Shown here: one piece after another, positions 16,119-24,091 of the stretch | How the letters are laid out: every line of letters begins with the position of its first letter | How positions within the stretch are numbered: the first letter of the stretch is position 1 | Source: NZQO01 sp964639255 | Lineage (GTDB): Bacteria; Bacteroidota; Bacteroidia; Flavobacteriales; Flavobacteriaceae | DNA length: 64,000 nucleotides | Direction: 5' to 3' | NCBI GenBank assembly: GCA_964639255.1 | Contig: CAZXDP010000003.1 | Location: forward strand, 54,597-118,596 | Program-made: the position numbers and the translations under genes | The notes under the pieces: model-generated | What the model was told of the DNA's origin: nothing | The model's input: only the letters and a program-made list of their open reading frames with translations | The model's database searches: none

Positions 16119-17873
16119 CTACATTTCTTTTTCCGAAAGTTGCTTGGCGTAAAGCTCTTTATAATAGCCTTGTGAAGCGACCAACTGGGCGTGCGTACCC
16201 TGTTGCACTATTTTTCCTTGGTCTAAAACGATAATTTTATCGGCGTTTTTCGCAGATGAGATTCGGTGGCTTACAATAATAGTCGTCTTATTTTTAGAAA
16301 TGGCATGGAGATTCTGTAAAATTTCCTCTTCGGTCTCGGTATCGACCGCCGAAAGACAATCGTCGAACAACAATATTCTAGGATCTTTAATGATGGCCCT
16401 TGCTATGGACACCCGTTGTTTTTGTCCGCCGCTTAAGGTAATGCCGCGTTCGCCCAACACTGTATCGTACCCCTTGCTGAAGCCTACAATGTTACGATGC
16501 ACCGCAGCCCGCTTGGCAGCCTCGATGACCTCTTTTTCGGTCGCATCTTCCTTTCCGAACTTGATGTTGTTCTTAATGGAATCGCTAAAGAGAAAGGCAT
16601 CTTGTGGAACATAGCCAATGCTTTCCCGTAAGCTCTCCAAATGCAATTGAGCGATGGGGGTATCGTCAATTAACAGTTCGCCCTTTTCAACATCATACAG
16701 TCGGCCTATAAGTTCCAGTATGGTAGATTTCCCAGAGCCGGTATGGCCAATTATTGAAAGGGTTTCGCCGGGATGCACGGTAAAAGAAATTCCCTTTAAT
16801 GCAGTAATATTAGTATCGGGATAGGTAAACCACAAACCCTTAAATTCAATCTTGCCTTTAATGGGAGTGGGCTCGGTTGCCCAGTTGGTTACCGCAGGTT
16901 TTTCATTGAGAAACTCATTGATGCGTTTTTGCGAAGCCTCGGCCTGCTGCACCATAGAGGTCACCCAGCCTACAACGGCCACCGGCCAAGTGAGCATGTT
17001 CACATAAATTAGAAACTCGACAATAGTTCCCAATTCCTCAATTTGCCCGTTGATAAAACGGTTGCCGCCAATATAGATTACTAGGATGTTGCTAAGTCCA
17101 ATCAACAAGATCATCAAAGGGAAAAACAGCGCCTGCACTTTCGCCAAATCGATGTTTTTTTCCTTGCTTCCTTCAGAAAGAGTACTGAACTCTGAATTGA
17201 TTCTCGGTTCGATTCCGTAGGCTTTTATCACGGCGATCCCGCTAAAGCTTTCCTGAGTAAAGGTGGTGAGCTTAGAAAGATATTGCTGTACTATAGTGCT
17301 ACGCTTGTTAATGGCTTTGCTAAGCTTATAGATAGCAACCGAGAGAATGGGAAGTGGGGCGATGGCGTATAAGGTGAGCACGGGCGCCTTGTAGAACATA
17401 TAGCTTAACACCACGATGAACAAGGTAATGGTTGTGGTGCTGTACATTAGCGCTGGGCCTGCGTACATGCGTACTTTTGAGACATCTTCACTTATTCGAT
17501 TCATAAGGTCGCCCGTTCGGTTTTGCTTGTAAAAACTAAGGGAAAGCCGCTGGTACTGTTTATACACTTCGTTTTTAAGGTCGAATTCAATATAGCGGGA
17601 TACCACAATAATGGTTTGTCGCATCAAGAAGGTAAAAAATGCCGAAAGCAAGGTGGCTCCTATAATAATGAAAATACTCATCCATAGCCGCGATTCCATT
17701 TCGTCTATGGTGATATCGCCATTCACCCGCTCTCGCACTACGTTCACGATGTCGCCCACCTTCATTGGCACCAGCAAAGCGAAGATTCGTGCCACTACGG
17801 TAATGAACAACCCTAAAAGCAGGCGACCGCGGTATTTTATGAAGTAACGGTTAAGGTATTGAAGTTCTTTCAT
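16119..17873 (-). CDS. ABC exporter, fused permease and ATPase (MsbA/MdlB type)
   Basis: A 584-residue half-transporter that works as a dimer in the inner membrane. The N-terminal 320 residues hold six membrane spans of the exporter type, with RTGDLMNRISEDV in the first cytoplasmic loop. The ATPase domain has Walker A GHTGSGKST, the Q-loop IGYVPQDAFLF, the signature LSGGQKQR, Walker B ILLFDDCLSAVD and the switch His in IIVSHRIS. Note CLSAVD in the D-loop region. The substrate cannot be read from sequence; lipids, peptides or drugs are usual for the subfamily. It is divergent from the amino-acid dehydrogenase. Confidence 0.93.
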   Translation of the reverse strand: MKELQYLNRYFIKYRGRLLLGLFITVVARIFALLVPMKVGDIVNVVRERVNGDITIDEMESRLWMSIFIIIGATLLSAFFTFLMRQTIIVVSRYIEFDLKNEVYKQYQRLSLSFYKQNRTGDLMNRISEDVSKVRMYAGPALMYSTTTITLFIVVLSYMFYKAPVLTLYAIAPLPILSVAIYKLSKAINKRSTIVQQYLSKLTTFTQESFSGIAVIKAYGIEPRINSEFSTLSEGSKEKNIDLAKVQALFFPLMILLIGLSNILVIYIGGNRFINGQIEELGTIVEFLIYVNMLTWPVAVVGWVTSMVQQAEASQKRINEFLNEKPAVTNWATEPTPIKGKIEFKGLWFTYPDTNITALKGISFTVHPGETLSIIGHTGSGKSTILELIGRLYDVEKGELLIDDTPIAQLHLESLRESIGYVPQDAFLFSDSIKNNIKFGKEDATEKEVIEAAKRAAVHRNIVGFSKGYDTVLGERGITLSGGQKQRVSIARAIIKDPRILLFDDCLSAVDTETEEEILQNLHAISKNKTTIIVSHRISSAKNADKIIVLDQGKIVQQGTHAQLVASQGYYKELYAKQLSEKEM

Positions 17874-17922
17874 TTAGAGGATTGGGTGCGAATGAAAAAT
17901 TCTAAAATTAGCATAAATTCAG

Positions 17923-17953
17923 TTGCAAGATTGTTATCAAACCGCTACTTTTG
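17923..17953 (+). promoter_or_regulatory. Promoter with both elements, TTG-N20-TACTTTTG
   Basis: A minus-33 TTG (17923-17925) and a perfect minus-7 box (17946-17953) with 20 bases between them, the best-formed promoter in the window. The dehydrogenase ATG follows 39 bases after the box, and the TTG start at 17951 is excluded because it lies in the box. Confidence 0.75.
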
Positions 17954-17992
17954 CACGTCCTTTTTAAGGGATGTTTAAAAACTAAAAATTCT

Positions 17993-19090
17993 ATGACGAC
18001 TGAAGTAGTAAACACGAATGAACTTCAAAAAATAGATCCGGTGTTTGGTCAATTATCGTTCGATAATCACGAGCAAATCGTTTTTTGCAACGACAAAGAT
18101 ACAGGATTAAAGGCAATTATTGGTATACACAATACTGTTTTGGGACCAGCGTTGGGCGGCACGCGTATGTGGAATTACAATAGCGAATGGGACGCCTTAA
18201 ATGACGTATTGCGCCTTTCGAGGGGTATGACCTTCAAGTCTGCCGTAACCGGACTAAACTTGGGCGGTGGCAAGGCTGTGATTATTGGCAATGCTAAAAC
18301 CGACAAGACACCAGAGCTTATGAAGCGTTTCGGTGAGTTCGTACATTCGTTGAGCGGAAAATATATCACCGCAGAAGATGTGGGGATGGAAACGAGCGAT
18401 ATGGACTTAGTGCGTACCGTTACACCTTACGTCACTGGAATTTCAGAAGAAAAAGGCGGAGCCGGAAATCCATCACCTATTACCGCGTACGGAGTATTTA
18501 TGGGTATGAAGGCTGCCGCAAAATATGCCTACGGTAGCGATTTGTTGGAAGATAAGGTAATTTACGTAGAAGGAATTGGCAATGTGGGTGAGGCCTTGGT
18601 AGAGAATTTGAGCAACGAAGGCGCCAAGATTTACATTGCCGATATCAACCAGGAACGATTGGAGGAGGTGCGCGATAAATATGGTGTGGAAATCTACGGA
18701 GGCAGTAATCTGTATGCCGAGGATATGGATATTTATGCACCCTGTGCCCTCGGGGCCACCATCAACAACCACACGGTTCATCAATTAAAAGCGAATATTA
18801 TAGCTGGGGCCGCCAACAATCAGTTGGCCGATGAGCAAAAGCATGGTTTGATGCTTCGGGAGCGAGGCATTGTGTACGCGCCAGATTTCCTTATCAACGC
18901 AGGCGGAATCATCAATGTATATGCCGAACTGGAAAATTACGATCGCCAAGAGATTATTAGGAAGACCGAAAATATCTATAACACCACATTGGAAATCCTT
19001 AGCAATGCAGAGACAAACGGCATTACGACCCATCAAGCTGCATTTAATGTGGCCCAGGCGCGAATAGACGCCCGCAAGAAGGAAAAATAA
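17993..19090 (+). CDS. Glu/Leu/Phe/Val dehydrogenase (leucine-dehydrogenase type)
   Basis: A 365-residue NAD-dependent amino-acid dehydrogenase that oxidatively deaminates a branched-chain or related amino acid. The substrate domain has GPALGGTRMW and GGGKAVI, the latter holding a conserved Lys. The catalytic Asp lies in YITAEDVGM. The Rossmann domain begins VIYVEGIGNVGEALVENL, a GxGxxG variant, with acidic D in IYIADIN that favours NAD. The C-terminal ANNQLAD and PDFLINAGGIINVYAE segments are typical of leucine and valine dehydrogenases rather than glutamate dehydrogenase. Length fits Leu-DH (about 365). The precise substrate remains an inference. Its transcript ends at the terminator at 19122-19151. 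Confidence 0.9.
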   Translation: MTTEVVNTNELQKIDPVFGQLSFDNHEQIVFCNDKDTGLKAIIGIHNTVLGPALGGTRMWNYNSEWDALNDVLRLSRGMTFKSAVTGLNLGGGKAVIIGNAKTDKTPELMKRFGEFVHSLSGKYITAEDVGMETSDMDLVRTVTPYVTGISEEKGGAGNPSPITAYGVFMGMKAAAKYAYGSDLLEDKVIYVEGIGNVGEALVENLSNEGAKIYIADINQERLEEVRDKYGVEIYGGSNLYAEDMDIYAPCALGATINNHTVHQLKANIIAGAANNQLADEQKHGLMLRERGIVYAPDFLINAGGIINVYAELENYDRQEIIRKTENIYNTTLEILSNAETNGITTHQAAFNVAQARIDARKKEK

Positions 19091-19113
19091 AAAGACAAGC
19101 TCTTTAAAAATGT

Positions 19114-19121
19114 TATCTTTG
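19114..19121 (+). promoter_or_regulatory. Minus-7 box TATCTTTG of nusB, abutting a terminator
   Basis: A perfect TAnnTTTG box. The next base begins the terminator stem at 19122. The nusB ATG lies 49 bases further on. No clear minus-33 TTG is present. Confidence 0.6.
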
Positions 19122-19151
19122 CAGCGCACAGAATCTGTGCGCTGTTTTTTT
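19122..19151 (+). terminator. Strong intrinsic terminator with perfect 10-bp stem
   Basis: Stem CAGCGCACAG / CTGTGCGCTG with a three-base loop AAT, followed by seven T. It ends the dehydrogenase transcript. The first bases of the stem overlap the predicted start of the nusB transcript. Confidence 0.9.
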
Positions 19152-19170
19152 ATAAACGTTCTTTATTACT

Positions 19171-20115
19171 ATGCTCACGAGAAGACATATCAGGGTAAAA
19201 GTTTTGCAATCTACCTACGCGTTCAACCAAACCGATCATAAGGACCTTGATAAACAGGAGAAATTCCTTTTGTACAGTATGAACCAGATGGAGGAGCTCT
19301 ATCTGCTGCTAATCCAACTTATGGTGGCCTTGCGCGACCAAGCACAAGTGTACCTGGAAAAAGGACAGCGAAAGCACCTCGCCACCGCCGAGGAGAAAAA
19401 CCCTAGCCGTACTTTCGTTAACAACAAGTTATTGCGAGTCATCGCAGAGCACTCTGTCTTTAAGGAAACCCTTAAAAACAAAAAGCTCAATTACTGGGAG
19501 CTCGACGATGAGTACGTGACTATTCTATTTCGGGAGCTTCGTGAGCAGGATTGGTATAAAGAGTACCTCCAAAACAAGGAAACCACGTACGCCCAAGATC
19601 GAGATTTCGTGGTGCGGCTCTACAAGGAAATTATTGCTCCCAATGAAAAACTGTACGATTATCTCGAAGATAAGCGCCTTACTTGGATTGATGATTTTCC
19701 GTTGGTGAACACTGCCATTGTGAAGATGCTTCATAAACTGTCGGCAAAGAACGCCACCTCCCTTTTGCTTCCGCAGCTCTACAAAAATGACGACGATAGG
19801 GAATATGCTCTTACGTTGCTTCGGAAGGTAATACTCAACGAAGAAAAACTCGCCAGGCAAATTGAAGGAAAGACGCCCAACTGGGATACCGAGCGCATTG
19901 CCGATATCGATATGATTATACTCAAAATGGGAATCGCCGAATTTTTGTTTTTCCCTTCCATTCCCGTTCGGGTTACCATTAACGAGTATCTTGAAATAAG
20001 CAAGGAATACTCTACTCCCAAGAGCAGCATTTTTATAAACGGTATATTAGACAAGCTGGTGAAGGAGTATACCGAAGCGGGAACGCTTAATAAAATAGGC
20101 CGCGGTCTTCGGTAA
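19171..20115 (+). CDS. nusB: Transcription antitermination protein NusB (long Bacteroidota form)
   Basis: NusB binds boxA RNA with NusE and prevents early termination of rRNA transcripts. The 314 residues are about twice the length of E. coli NusB, as is usual in Bacteroidota. The beginning RRHIRVKVLQSTYAF aligns with the canonical N-terminus. A lineage-specific middle region of about 150 residues, rich in charged helices, follows. The canonical C-terminal part has PNWDTERIADIDMIILKMGIAE and PVRVTINEYLEISKEYSTPKS. It is followed by DUF1573 and yajC, a gene order I recall from other flavobacteria. The overlapping terminator and promoter upstream is noteworthy for a termination factor. Confidence 0.95.
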   Translation: MLTRRHIRVKVLQSTYAFNQTDHKDLDKQEKFLLYSMNQMEELYLLLIQLMVALRDQAQVYLEKGQRKHLATAEEKNPSRTFVNNKLLRVIAEHSVFKETLKNKKLNYWELDDEYVTILFRELREQDWYKEYLQNKETTYAQDRDFVVRLYKEIIAPNEKLYDYLEDKRLTWIDDFPLVNTAIVKMLHKLSAKNATSLLLPQLYKNDDDREYALTLLRKVILNEEKLARQIEGKTPNWDTERIADIDMIILKMGIAEFLFFPSIPVRVTINEYLEISKEYSTPKSSIFINGILDKLVKEYTEAGTLNKIGRGLR

Positions 20116-20169
20116 GACGTAAAATTTGAGTATTTTAGCGGCGCTTAAAATCTAAAATGTTATAATCCT

Positions 20170-20658
20170 ATGAAAAAATCTGTTTTAATAGTAGCGGTAC
20201 TTTCAGTATTTGCCTTCTCTTCTTGTAAAGAGAACGCAGCAGACAAAGTAAATGAAGAGAATGTAGCGGCGGCGGCAAGCCGTGATGCAGAAGCTGGCAA
20301 ATTTCCGGTAATGGAGTTTGAGGAGACCTCTTACGACTTCGGAACGATCGAAGCTGGTGCCAATGTAGAGCACGTATTTAAATTTACCAATACTGGGGAG
20401 GCTCCTTTGGTAATTGTAGATGCAAAGAGCAGCTGCGGCTGTACGGTACCAGAAAAGCCAACAGGTCCTATTGCACCGGGTGAAACAGGCGAATTGTTGG
20501 TTAAATATAACGGAAGCGGCAAAAATCAAGTGAGCAAAACAGTTACCATCACCGCCAATACCAAGGCTGGAAAAGAAACCCTTACCATCAAGGCTTTTGT
20601 AAATCCTAAGGAAGGTGGTGTGAGCGCCAACGGAATGTTGCAAACGAACACTCAATAA
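20170..20658 (+). CDS. DUF1573 lipoprotein
   Basis: A 162-residue exported lipoprotein. The signal peptide ends FSSC, with the lipidated Cys at residue 19. An Ala/Glu-rich linker follows. From about residue 45 there is a DUF1573 domain, an immunoglobulin-like fold related to ASPM-SPD-2-Hydin domains: YDFGTIEAGANVEHVFKFTN, then APLVIVDAKSSCGCTVP and APGETGELLVKYN. The SCGC motif is the family hallmark. Function is unknown; the domain is common in surface or periplasmic proteins of Bacteroidota. It lies 54 bases after nusB and 21 bases before yajC, so the three are probably one operon. Confidence 0.92.
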   Translation: MKKSVLIVAVLSVFAFSSCKENAADKVNEENVAAAASRDAEAGKFPVMEFEETSYDFGTIEAGANVEHVFKFTNTGEAPLVIVDAKSSCGCTVPEKPTGPIAPGETGELLVKYNGSGKNQVSKTVTITANTKAGKETLTIKAFVNPKEGGVSANGMLQTNTQ

Positions 20659-20679
20659 GAAAGCTTAAAACCTCCCTTC

Positions 20680-20967
20680 ATGGAACAAATTCAAGGTTTT
20701 CTTCCCATTATTCTGCTGTTTTTGGTGATGTATCTCTTTTTGATACGTCCCCAAATGAAAAAGCAGAAGCAGGAGAAGAAATTCGTAGAGGATATTAAAC
20801 GTGGCGATAGGGTAGTAACCAAGAGCGGGCTTCATGCCAAGATTTTGGACCTGAACGATGACGGTACCTGTATTCTGGAAACAGGAGCCGGAAAGTTGAA
20901 GTTCGAGCGCTCGGCCCTTTCTATGGAAATGAGCAATAAGCTCAACAACCCGAAGCCTAAAAAATAA
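20680..20967 (+). CDS. yajC: Preprotein translocase subunit YajC
   Basis: A 95-residue inner-membrane protein accessory to the SecDF complex. It has one membrane span (about residues 6-24, FLPIILLFLVMYLFLIRP). The diagnostic RPQMKKQKQEKKF follows on the cytoplasmic side. A small beta-domain with GDRVVTKSGLHAKI completes it. Length and domain order are normal. It is the last gene of the nusB unit, 20 or so bases before a strong terminator. Confidence 0.96.
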   Translation: MEQIQGFLPIILLFLVMYLFLIRPQMKKQKQEKKFVEDIKRGDRVVTKSGLHAKILDLNDDGTCILETGAGKLKFERSALSMEMSNKLNNPKPKK

Positions 20968-20990
20968 CTATCTTTCGTCACAATGGAAAA

Positions 20991-21019
20991 AAACCTTCGG
21001 AACAATCCGAAGGTTTTTT
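20991..21019. terminator. Bidirectional intrinsic terminator between yajC and pepT
   Basis: Perfect 10-bp stem AAACCTTCGG / CCGAAGGTTT with loop AACAAT. T-runs follow on both strands, so it serves yajC (plus) and pepT (minus). Confidence 0.9.
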
Positions 21020-21027
21020 GTTTTTAC

Positions 21028-22269
21028 CTATTCGTATTTTGTTGCGGTTAGCTGGGCAATCTGCACGATTACCGCTATCGCTTTCTGCATACTTTTTACA
21101 GGCACATATTCGTAGCGCCCGTGAAAATTATGTCCGCCGGCAAAAATATTGGGGCAGGGCAACCCCTTAAAGCTAAGCTGTGAACCGTCGGTACCACCTC
21201 GTATGGGTTTAATAAGTGGGGTGATACCAAGGGTTTTCATCGCTTCTTCAGCAATGTCCACGATATGCATTTTGGGTTCGATCTTCTCGCGCATATTGTA
21301 GTATTGATCCTCTATTTTTACCGTGATTACTTCCTTTTCGTATTGTGCATTCAACTCATCTGCCAATTGTTGCATCATTTCCTTGCGCGCTTCAAAATGA
21401 TCTTTGTCGTGGTCGCGAATAATATATTGCAATTTTGTGCTGTCTACTTCACCTTTCACGCTATATAAATGAAAGAAACCTTCCCTGCCTTCGGTATGTT
21501 CTGGTGTTTCCATTCGCGGAAGGGAATTAATATAATCTGTGGCAATATACATGCTGTTTACCATTTTTCCCTTGGCGTAACCCGGGTGCACGATCTTTCC
21601 CTTCACCGTTACTACCGCACCGGCGGCATTGAAATTTTCATATTCGAGTTCGCCTACTTGGCTCCCGTCCATAGTGTAGGCCCAAGCTGCTCCAAATTTT
21701 TGTACATCAAATTTATGGGCGCCCCTGCCAATTTCTTCATCAGGCGTGAAGCCAACCCGAATTTTGCCGTGTTTTATTTCGGGATGTGCGATTAGATATT
21801 CCATAGCCGACATAATTTCGGCAATACCCGCTTTATCGTCTGCCCCCAATAGGGTAGTGCCGTCGGTCGTTATAAGCGTGTCTCCCTTATAAAGCAACAG
21901 GTCTTCAAACTCATTGGGAGATAATACGATATTCTCGGTCTTGTTCAGCACAATGTCCTTACCGTCGTAATTCTCGATAATTTGAGGTTTTACATTGGCA
22001 CCGGTGAAATCTGGAGTTGTATCGAAGTGCGAAATAAACCCTATTATTGGCACCTCGTGAGATACGTTACTGGGCAATGTGGCCATTACATAGGCGTTCT
22101 CATCGATGCTTACTTCGTGCATACCAATGCGTTCAAGCTCTTCTACCAATTTATGAGCAAGGTTCCATTGCTTTTCGGTACTGGGTGTGGTATCGCTTGT
22201 TGGATCGCTTTCGGTGTCGATGGTTGCATAACCGATAAATCGATCGATAAGGCGTTGTTTATCTATCAT
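21028..22269 (-). CDS. pepT: Peptidase T (tripeptide aminopeptidase)
   Basis: A 413-residue cytoplasmic M20 metallopeptidase that releases the N-terminal residue of tripeptides. Signatures include FISHFDTTPD with the first zinc-ligand His and catalytic Asp. TLLGADDKAGIAEIM carries the bridging Asp, and FTPDEEIGRGA the general-base Glu pair. The C-terminal FAGGHNFHGRYEYVP carries the last His ligand. The lid domain lies between about residues 215 and 310. Length is normal for PepT. It is a single-gene unit, convergent with yajC and divergent from pyrD. Confidence 0.96.
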   Translation of the reverse strand: MIDKQRLIDRFIGYATIDTESDPTSDTTPSTEKQWNLAHKLVEELERIGMHEVSIDENAYVMATLPSNVSHEVPIIGFISHFDTTPDFTGANVKPQIIENYDGKDIVLNKTENIVLSPNEFEDLLLYKGDTLITTDGTTLLGADDKAGIAEIMSAMEYLIAHPEIKHGKIRVGFTPDEEIGRGAHKFDVQKFGAAWAYTMDGSQVGELEYENFNAAGAVVTVKGKIVHPGYAKGKMVNSMYIATDYINSLPRMETPEHTEGREGFFHLYSVKGEVDSTKLQYIIRDHDKDHFEARKEMMQQLADELNAQYEKEVITVKIEDQYYNMREKIEPKMHIVDIAEEAMKTLGITPLIKPIRGGTDGSQLSFKGLPCPNIFAGGHNFHGRYEYVPVKSMQKAIAVIVQIAQLTATKYE

Positions 22270-22331
22270 ATGTCGTCATTTTTCGCTGCAAATTAACGCA
22301 TATTCAAAAGAACAAATACATAGTTTAATAC

Positions 22332-22339
22332 TATTTTTG
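22332..22339 (+). promoter_or_regulatory. Minus-7 box TATTTTTG of pyrD
   Basis: A perfect TAnnTTTG box 19 bases before the ATG at 22359. Confidence 0.65.
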
Positions 22340-22358
22340 CACCACATCCTTCAGCATT

Positions 22359-23375
22359 ATGTACAAACAAATAGTACGTCCCCTTCTTTTTCAGTTCGAC
22401 CCAGAAAAGGTGCACCACGCAACATTTAGCCTCATACGGTTTTTTAGTAACCTTGGGTTTGGGCCCCTTTTTCGCAAACGCTATTTAGTTAAGGACAAAC
22501 GCCTGGAGCGGGAGGTGTTCGGCCTTACATTCCCGAATCCTGTAGGGCTTGCGGCAGGGTTCGATAAGGATGCGAAATTATATAAGGAGCTTTCCAATTT
22601 TGGATTCGGATTTATTGAAATAGGTACGGTGACACCCCTGCCACAACCCGGTAACGATAAGAAGAGGTTGTTTCGACTTAAAGAAGACCGAGCCATCATA
22701 AATAGGATGGGCTTTAACAATGGTGGAGTTACAGCCGCGGCCAAGCGCCTCCAGAATAAAAATGGGATTTTGGTAGGGGGAAACATCGGCAAGAATAAGG
22801 TAACCCCCAATGAGCGTGCTGTAGACGATTATCTTATCTGCTTTGAGGCACTGTATGATTATGTAGATTATTTCGTGGTAAATGTAAGTTCACCCAACAC
22901 TCCAAATTTGCGCGAATTGCAAGACAAGGAGCCCTTAACGCAACTGTTGTTGCAGTTAAAACGAGCCAATTCGAAAAAGCCTCTTGCGAAGCCTATTTTA
23001 CTGAAAATTGCTCCAGATCTTTCCAATGAGCAATTGCGGGATATAATTGATATTGTTTCTGAAACGGCGATAGACGGTGTAATTGCGACCAATACGACCA
23101 TTGATAGAACGGGCTTGGTTTCAGAAAATAGAACGGAGACAGGTGGCTTGAGCGGGAAGCCATTAAGGCACCGCAGTACCGAAGTGATTCGATTTTTGGC
23201 AGAACAGAGCCAAAATGCATTCCCCATTATAGGGGTAGGTGGTATCCATAATGCCCAAGATGCCATTGAGAAGATTGAGGCCGGAGCCAGCTTGGTGCAA
23301 ATTTACACCGGTTTCATTTACGAAGGTCCCCAACTTATTCGTGAAATTAACGAAGCTTTCCTAACACGTAGCTAA
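22359..23375 (+). CDS. pyrD: Dihydroorotate dehydrogenase (quinone), class 2
   Basis: Oxidises dihydroorotate to orotate in pyrimidine synthesis and passes electrons to menaquinone. The 338-residue protein has an N-terminal membrane-association helix pair (about residues 1-40), which marks class 2. The FMN barrel follows with NPVGLAAGFDKDAKL, FGFIEIGTVTPLPQPGN, NRMGFNNGG, the catalytic serine in NVSSPNTPNLR and VGGI and GASLVQIYTGFIYEGP at the phosphate site. Length and motifs are complete. It lies three bases before the broken LysE-type gene, so both share a transcript. Confidence 0.97.
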   Translation: MYKQIVRPLLFQFDPEKVHHATFSLIRFFSNLGFGPLFRKRYLVKDKRLEREVFGLTFPNPVGLAAGFDKDAKLYKELSNFGFGFIEIGTVTPLPQPGNDKKRLFRLKEDRAIINRMGFNNGGVTAAAKRLQNKNGILVGGNIGKNKVTPNERAVDDYLICFEALYDYVDYFVVNVSSPNTPNLRELQDKEPLTQLLLQLKRANSKKPLAKPILLKIAPDLSNEQLRDIIDIVSETAIDGVIATNTTIDRTGLVSENRTETGGLSGKPLRHRSTEVIRFLAEQSQNAFPIIGVGGIHNAQDAIEKIEAGASLVQIYTGFIYEGPQLIREINEAFLTRS

Positions 23376-23378
23376 GGT

Positions 23379-23992
23379 ATGTGGGAAAATCTGATATCGT
23401 TTGCACTGGCAACCGTGGCGTTGGCGATATCACCTGGTCCCGATAACATGTACGTGCTAACCCAATCTTTGGCCAATGGAGCTAAGAGTGGCCTCGCCAC
23501 TACGGCCGGACTTATAAGTGGTTGTATTGTGCATACTACCCTTTTGGCATTTGGTGTATCGGCATTGCTTACCGCATCACAACCTATTTATTTTTCCATC
23601 AAGATTTTAGGCGCCGTTTATCTACTTTATTTGGCTTTTCAGGTATGGAAGAGCGATGCTTCCATATCTGTACGGGCTACCGCATCCAAGAAGTCGCACG
23701 CACAGCTTTTTCAGCAAGGGGTAGTTATGAATTTGCTGAACCCCAAAGTCATGATTTTTTTCTGGCGTTTTTCCCAGGCTTCCTTTGGAATGAAACCGGC
23801 AATACGGTGCTTCAGTTTTACGTGCTGGGCATCACATTTATGGTTATTTCCTTTATCATTTTCGGGGGTATCGCGCTATTGGCGGGCGCCATTTCCCGTT
23901 TCGTAACCAAGTACAAATCGGTAGGGGTGTTTATGAAGTGGTTGCAGATTACTGTTTTCGTTGGGATCGCACTATTTATTGTGCTTCCGTAG
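23379..23992 (+). pseudogene. LysE/RhtB-type amino-acid exporter, frameshifted
   Basis: The 5' part (23379 to about 23762) encodes a normal LysE-family N-terminus: ISPGPDNMYVLTQSLANGAKSGLATTAG and NLLNPKVMIFF. The reading frame then fails in a run of seven T (23755-23761). The -1 frame continues the protein exactly (LAFFPGFLWNETG... ending IALFIVLP, stop 23990-23992). Joined, it makes about 204 residues with five to six membrane spans, the usual family size. The unshifted frame ends at 23906 with an unrelated tail. One extra T would restore the gene, and T TTT TTC at 23756-23762 is also a canonical -1 slippery heptamer. Mutation, sequencing error, phase variation or programmed frameshift are all possible. 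Confidence 0.8.
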
Positions 23993-24078
23993 CGCAAGAT
24001 TCGAATTACTACTGGCTGACTTACCGCTAATCTCAAAATTTCATAATTGCATATTGGCCAATCGTATATCAATTCTAT

Positions 24079-24086
24079 TATCTTTG
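24079..24086 (+). promoter_or_regulatory. Minus-7 box TATCTTTG before HMG-CoA lyase
   Basis: A perfect TAnnTTTG box ending five bases before ATG 24092, which predicts an almost leaderless transcript. It rules out the upstream start at 24047. Confidence 0.6.
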
Positions 24087-24091
24087 AACCA

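Noticed and set aside
15640..16130. CRISPR, phage or insertion-sequence remains
   Set aside because: I looked through the gaps here and elsewhere in the window and found no direct-repeat arrays, terminal inverted repeats, transposase or integrase fragments.
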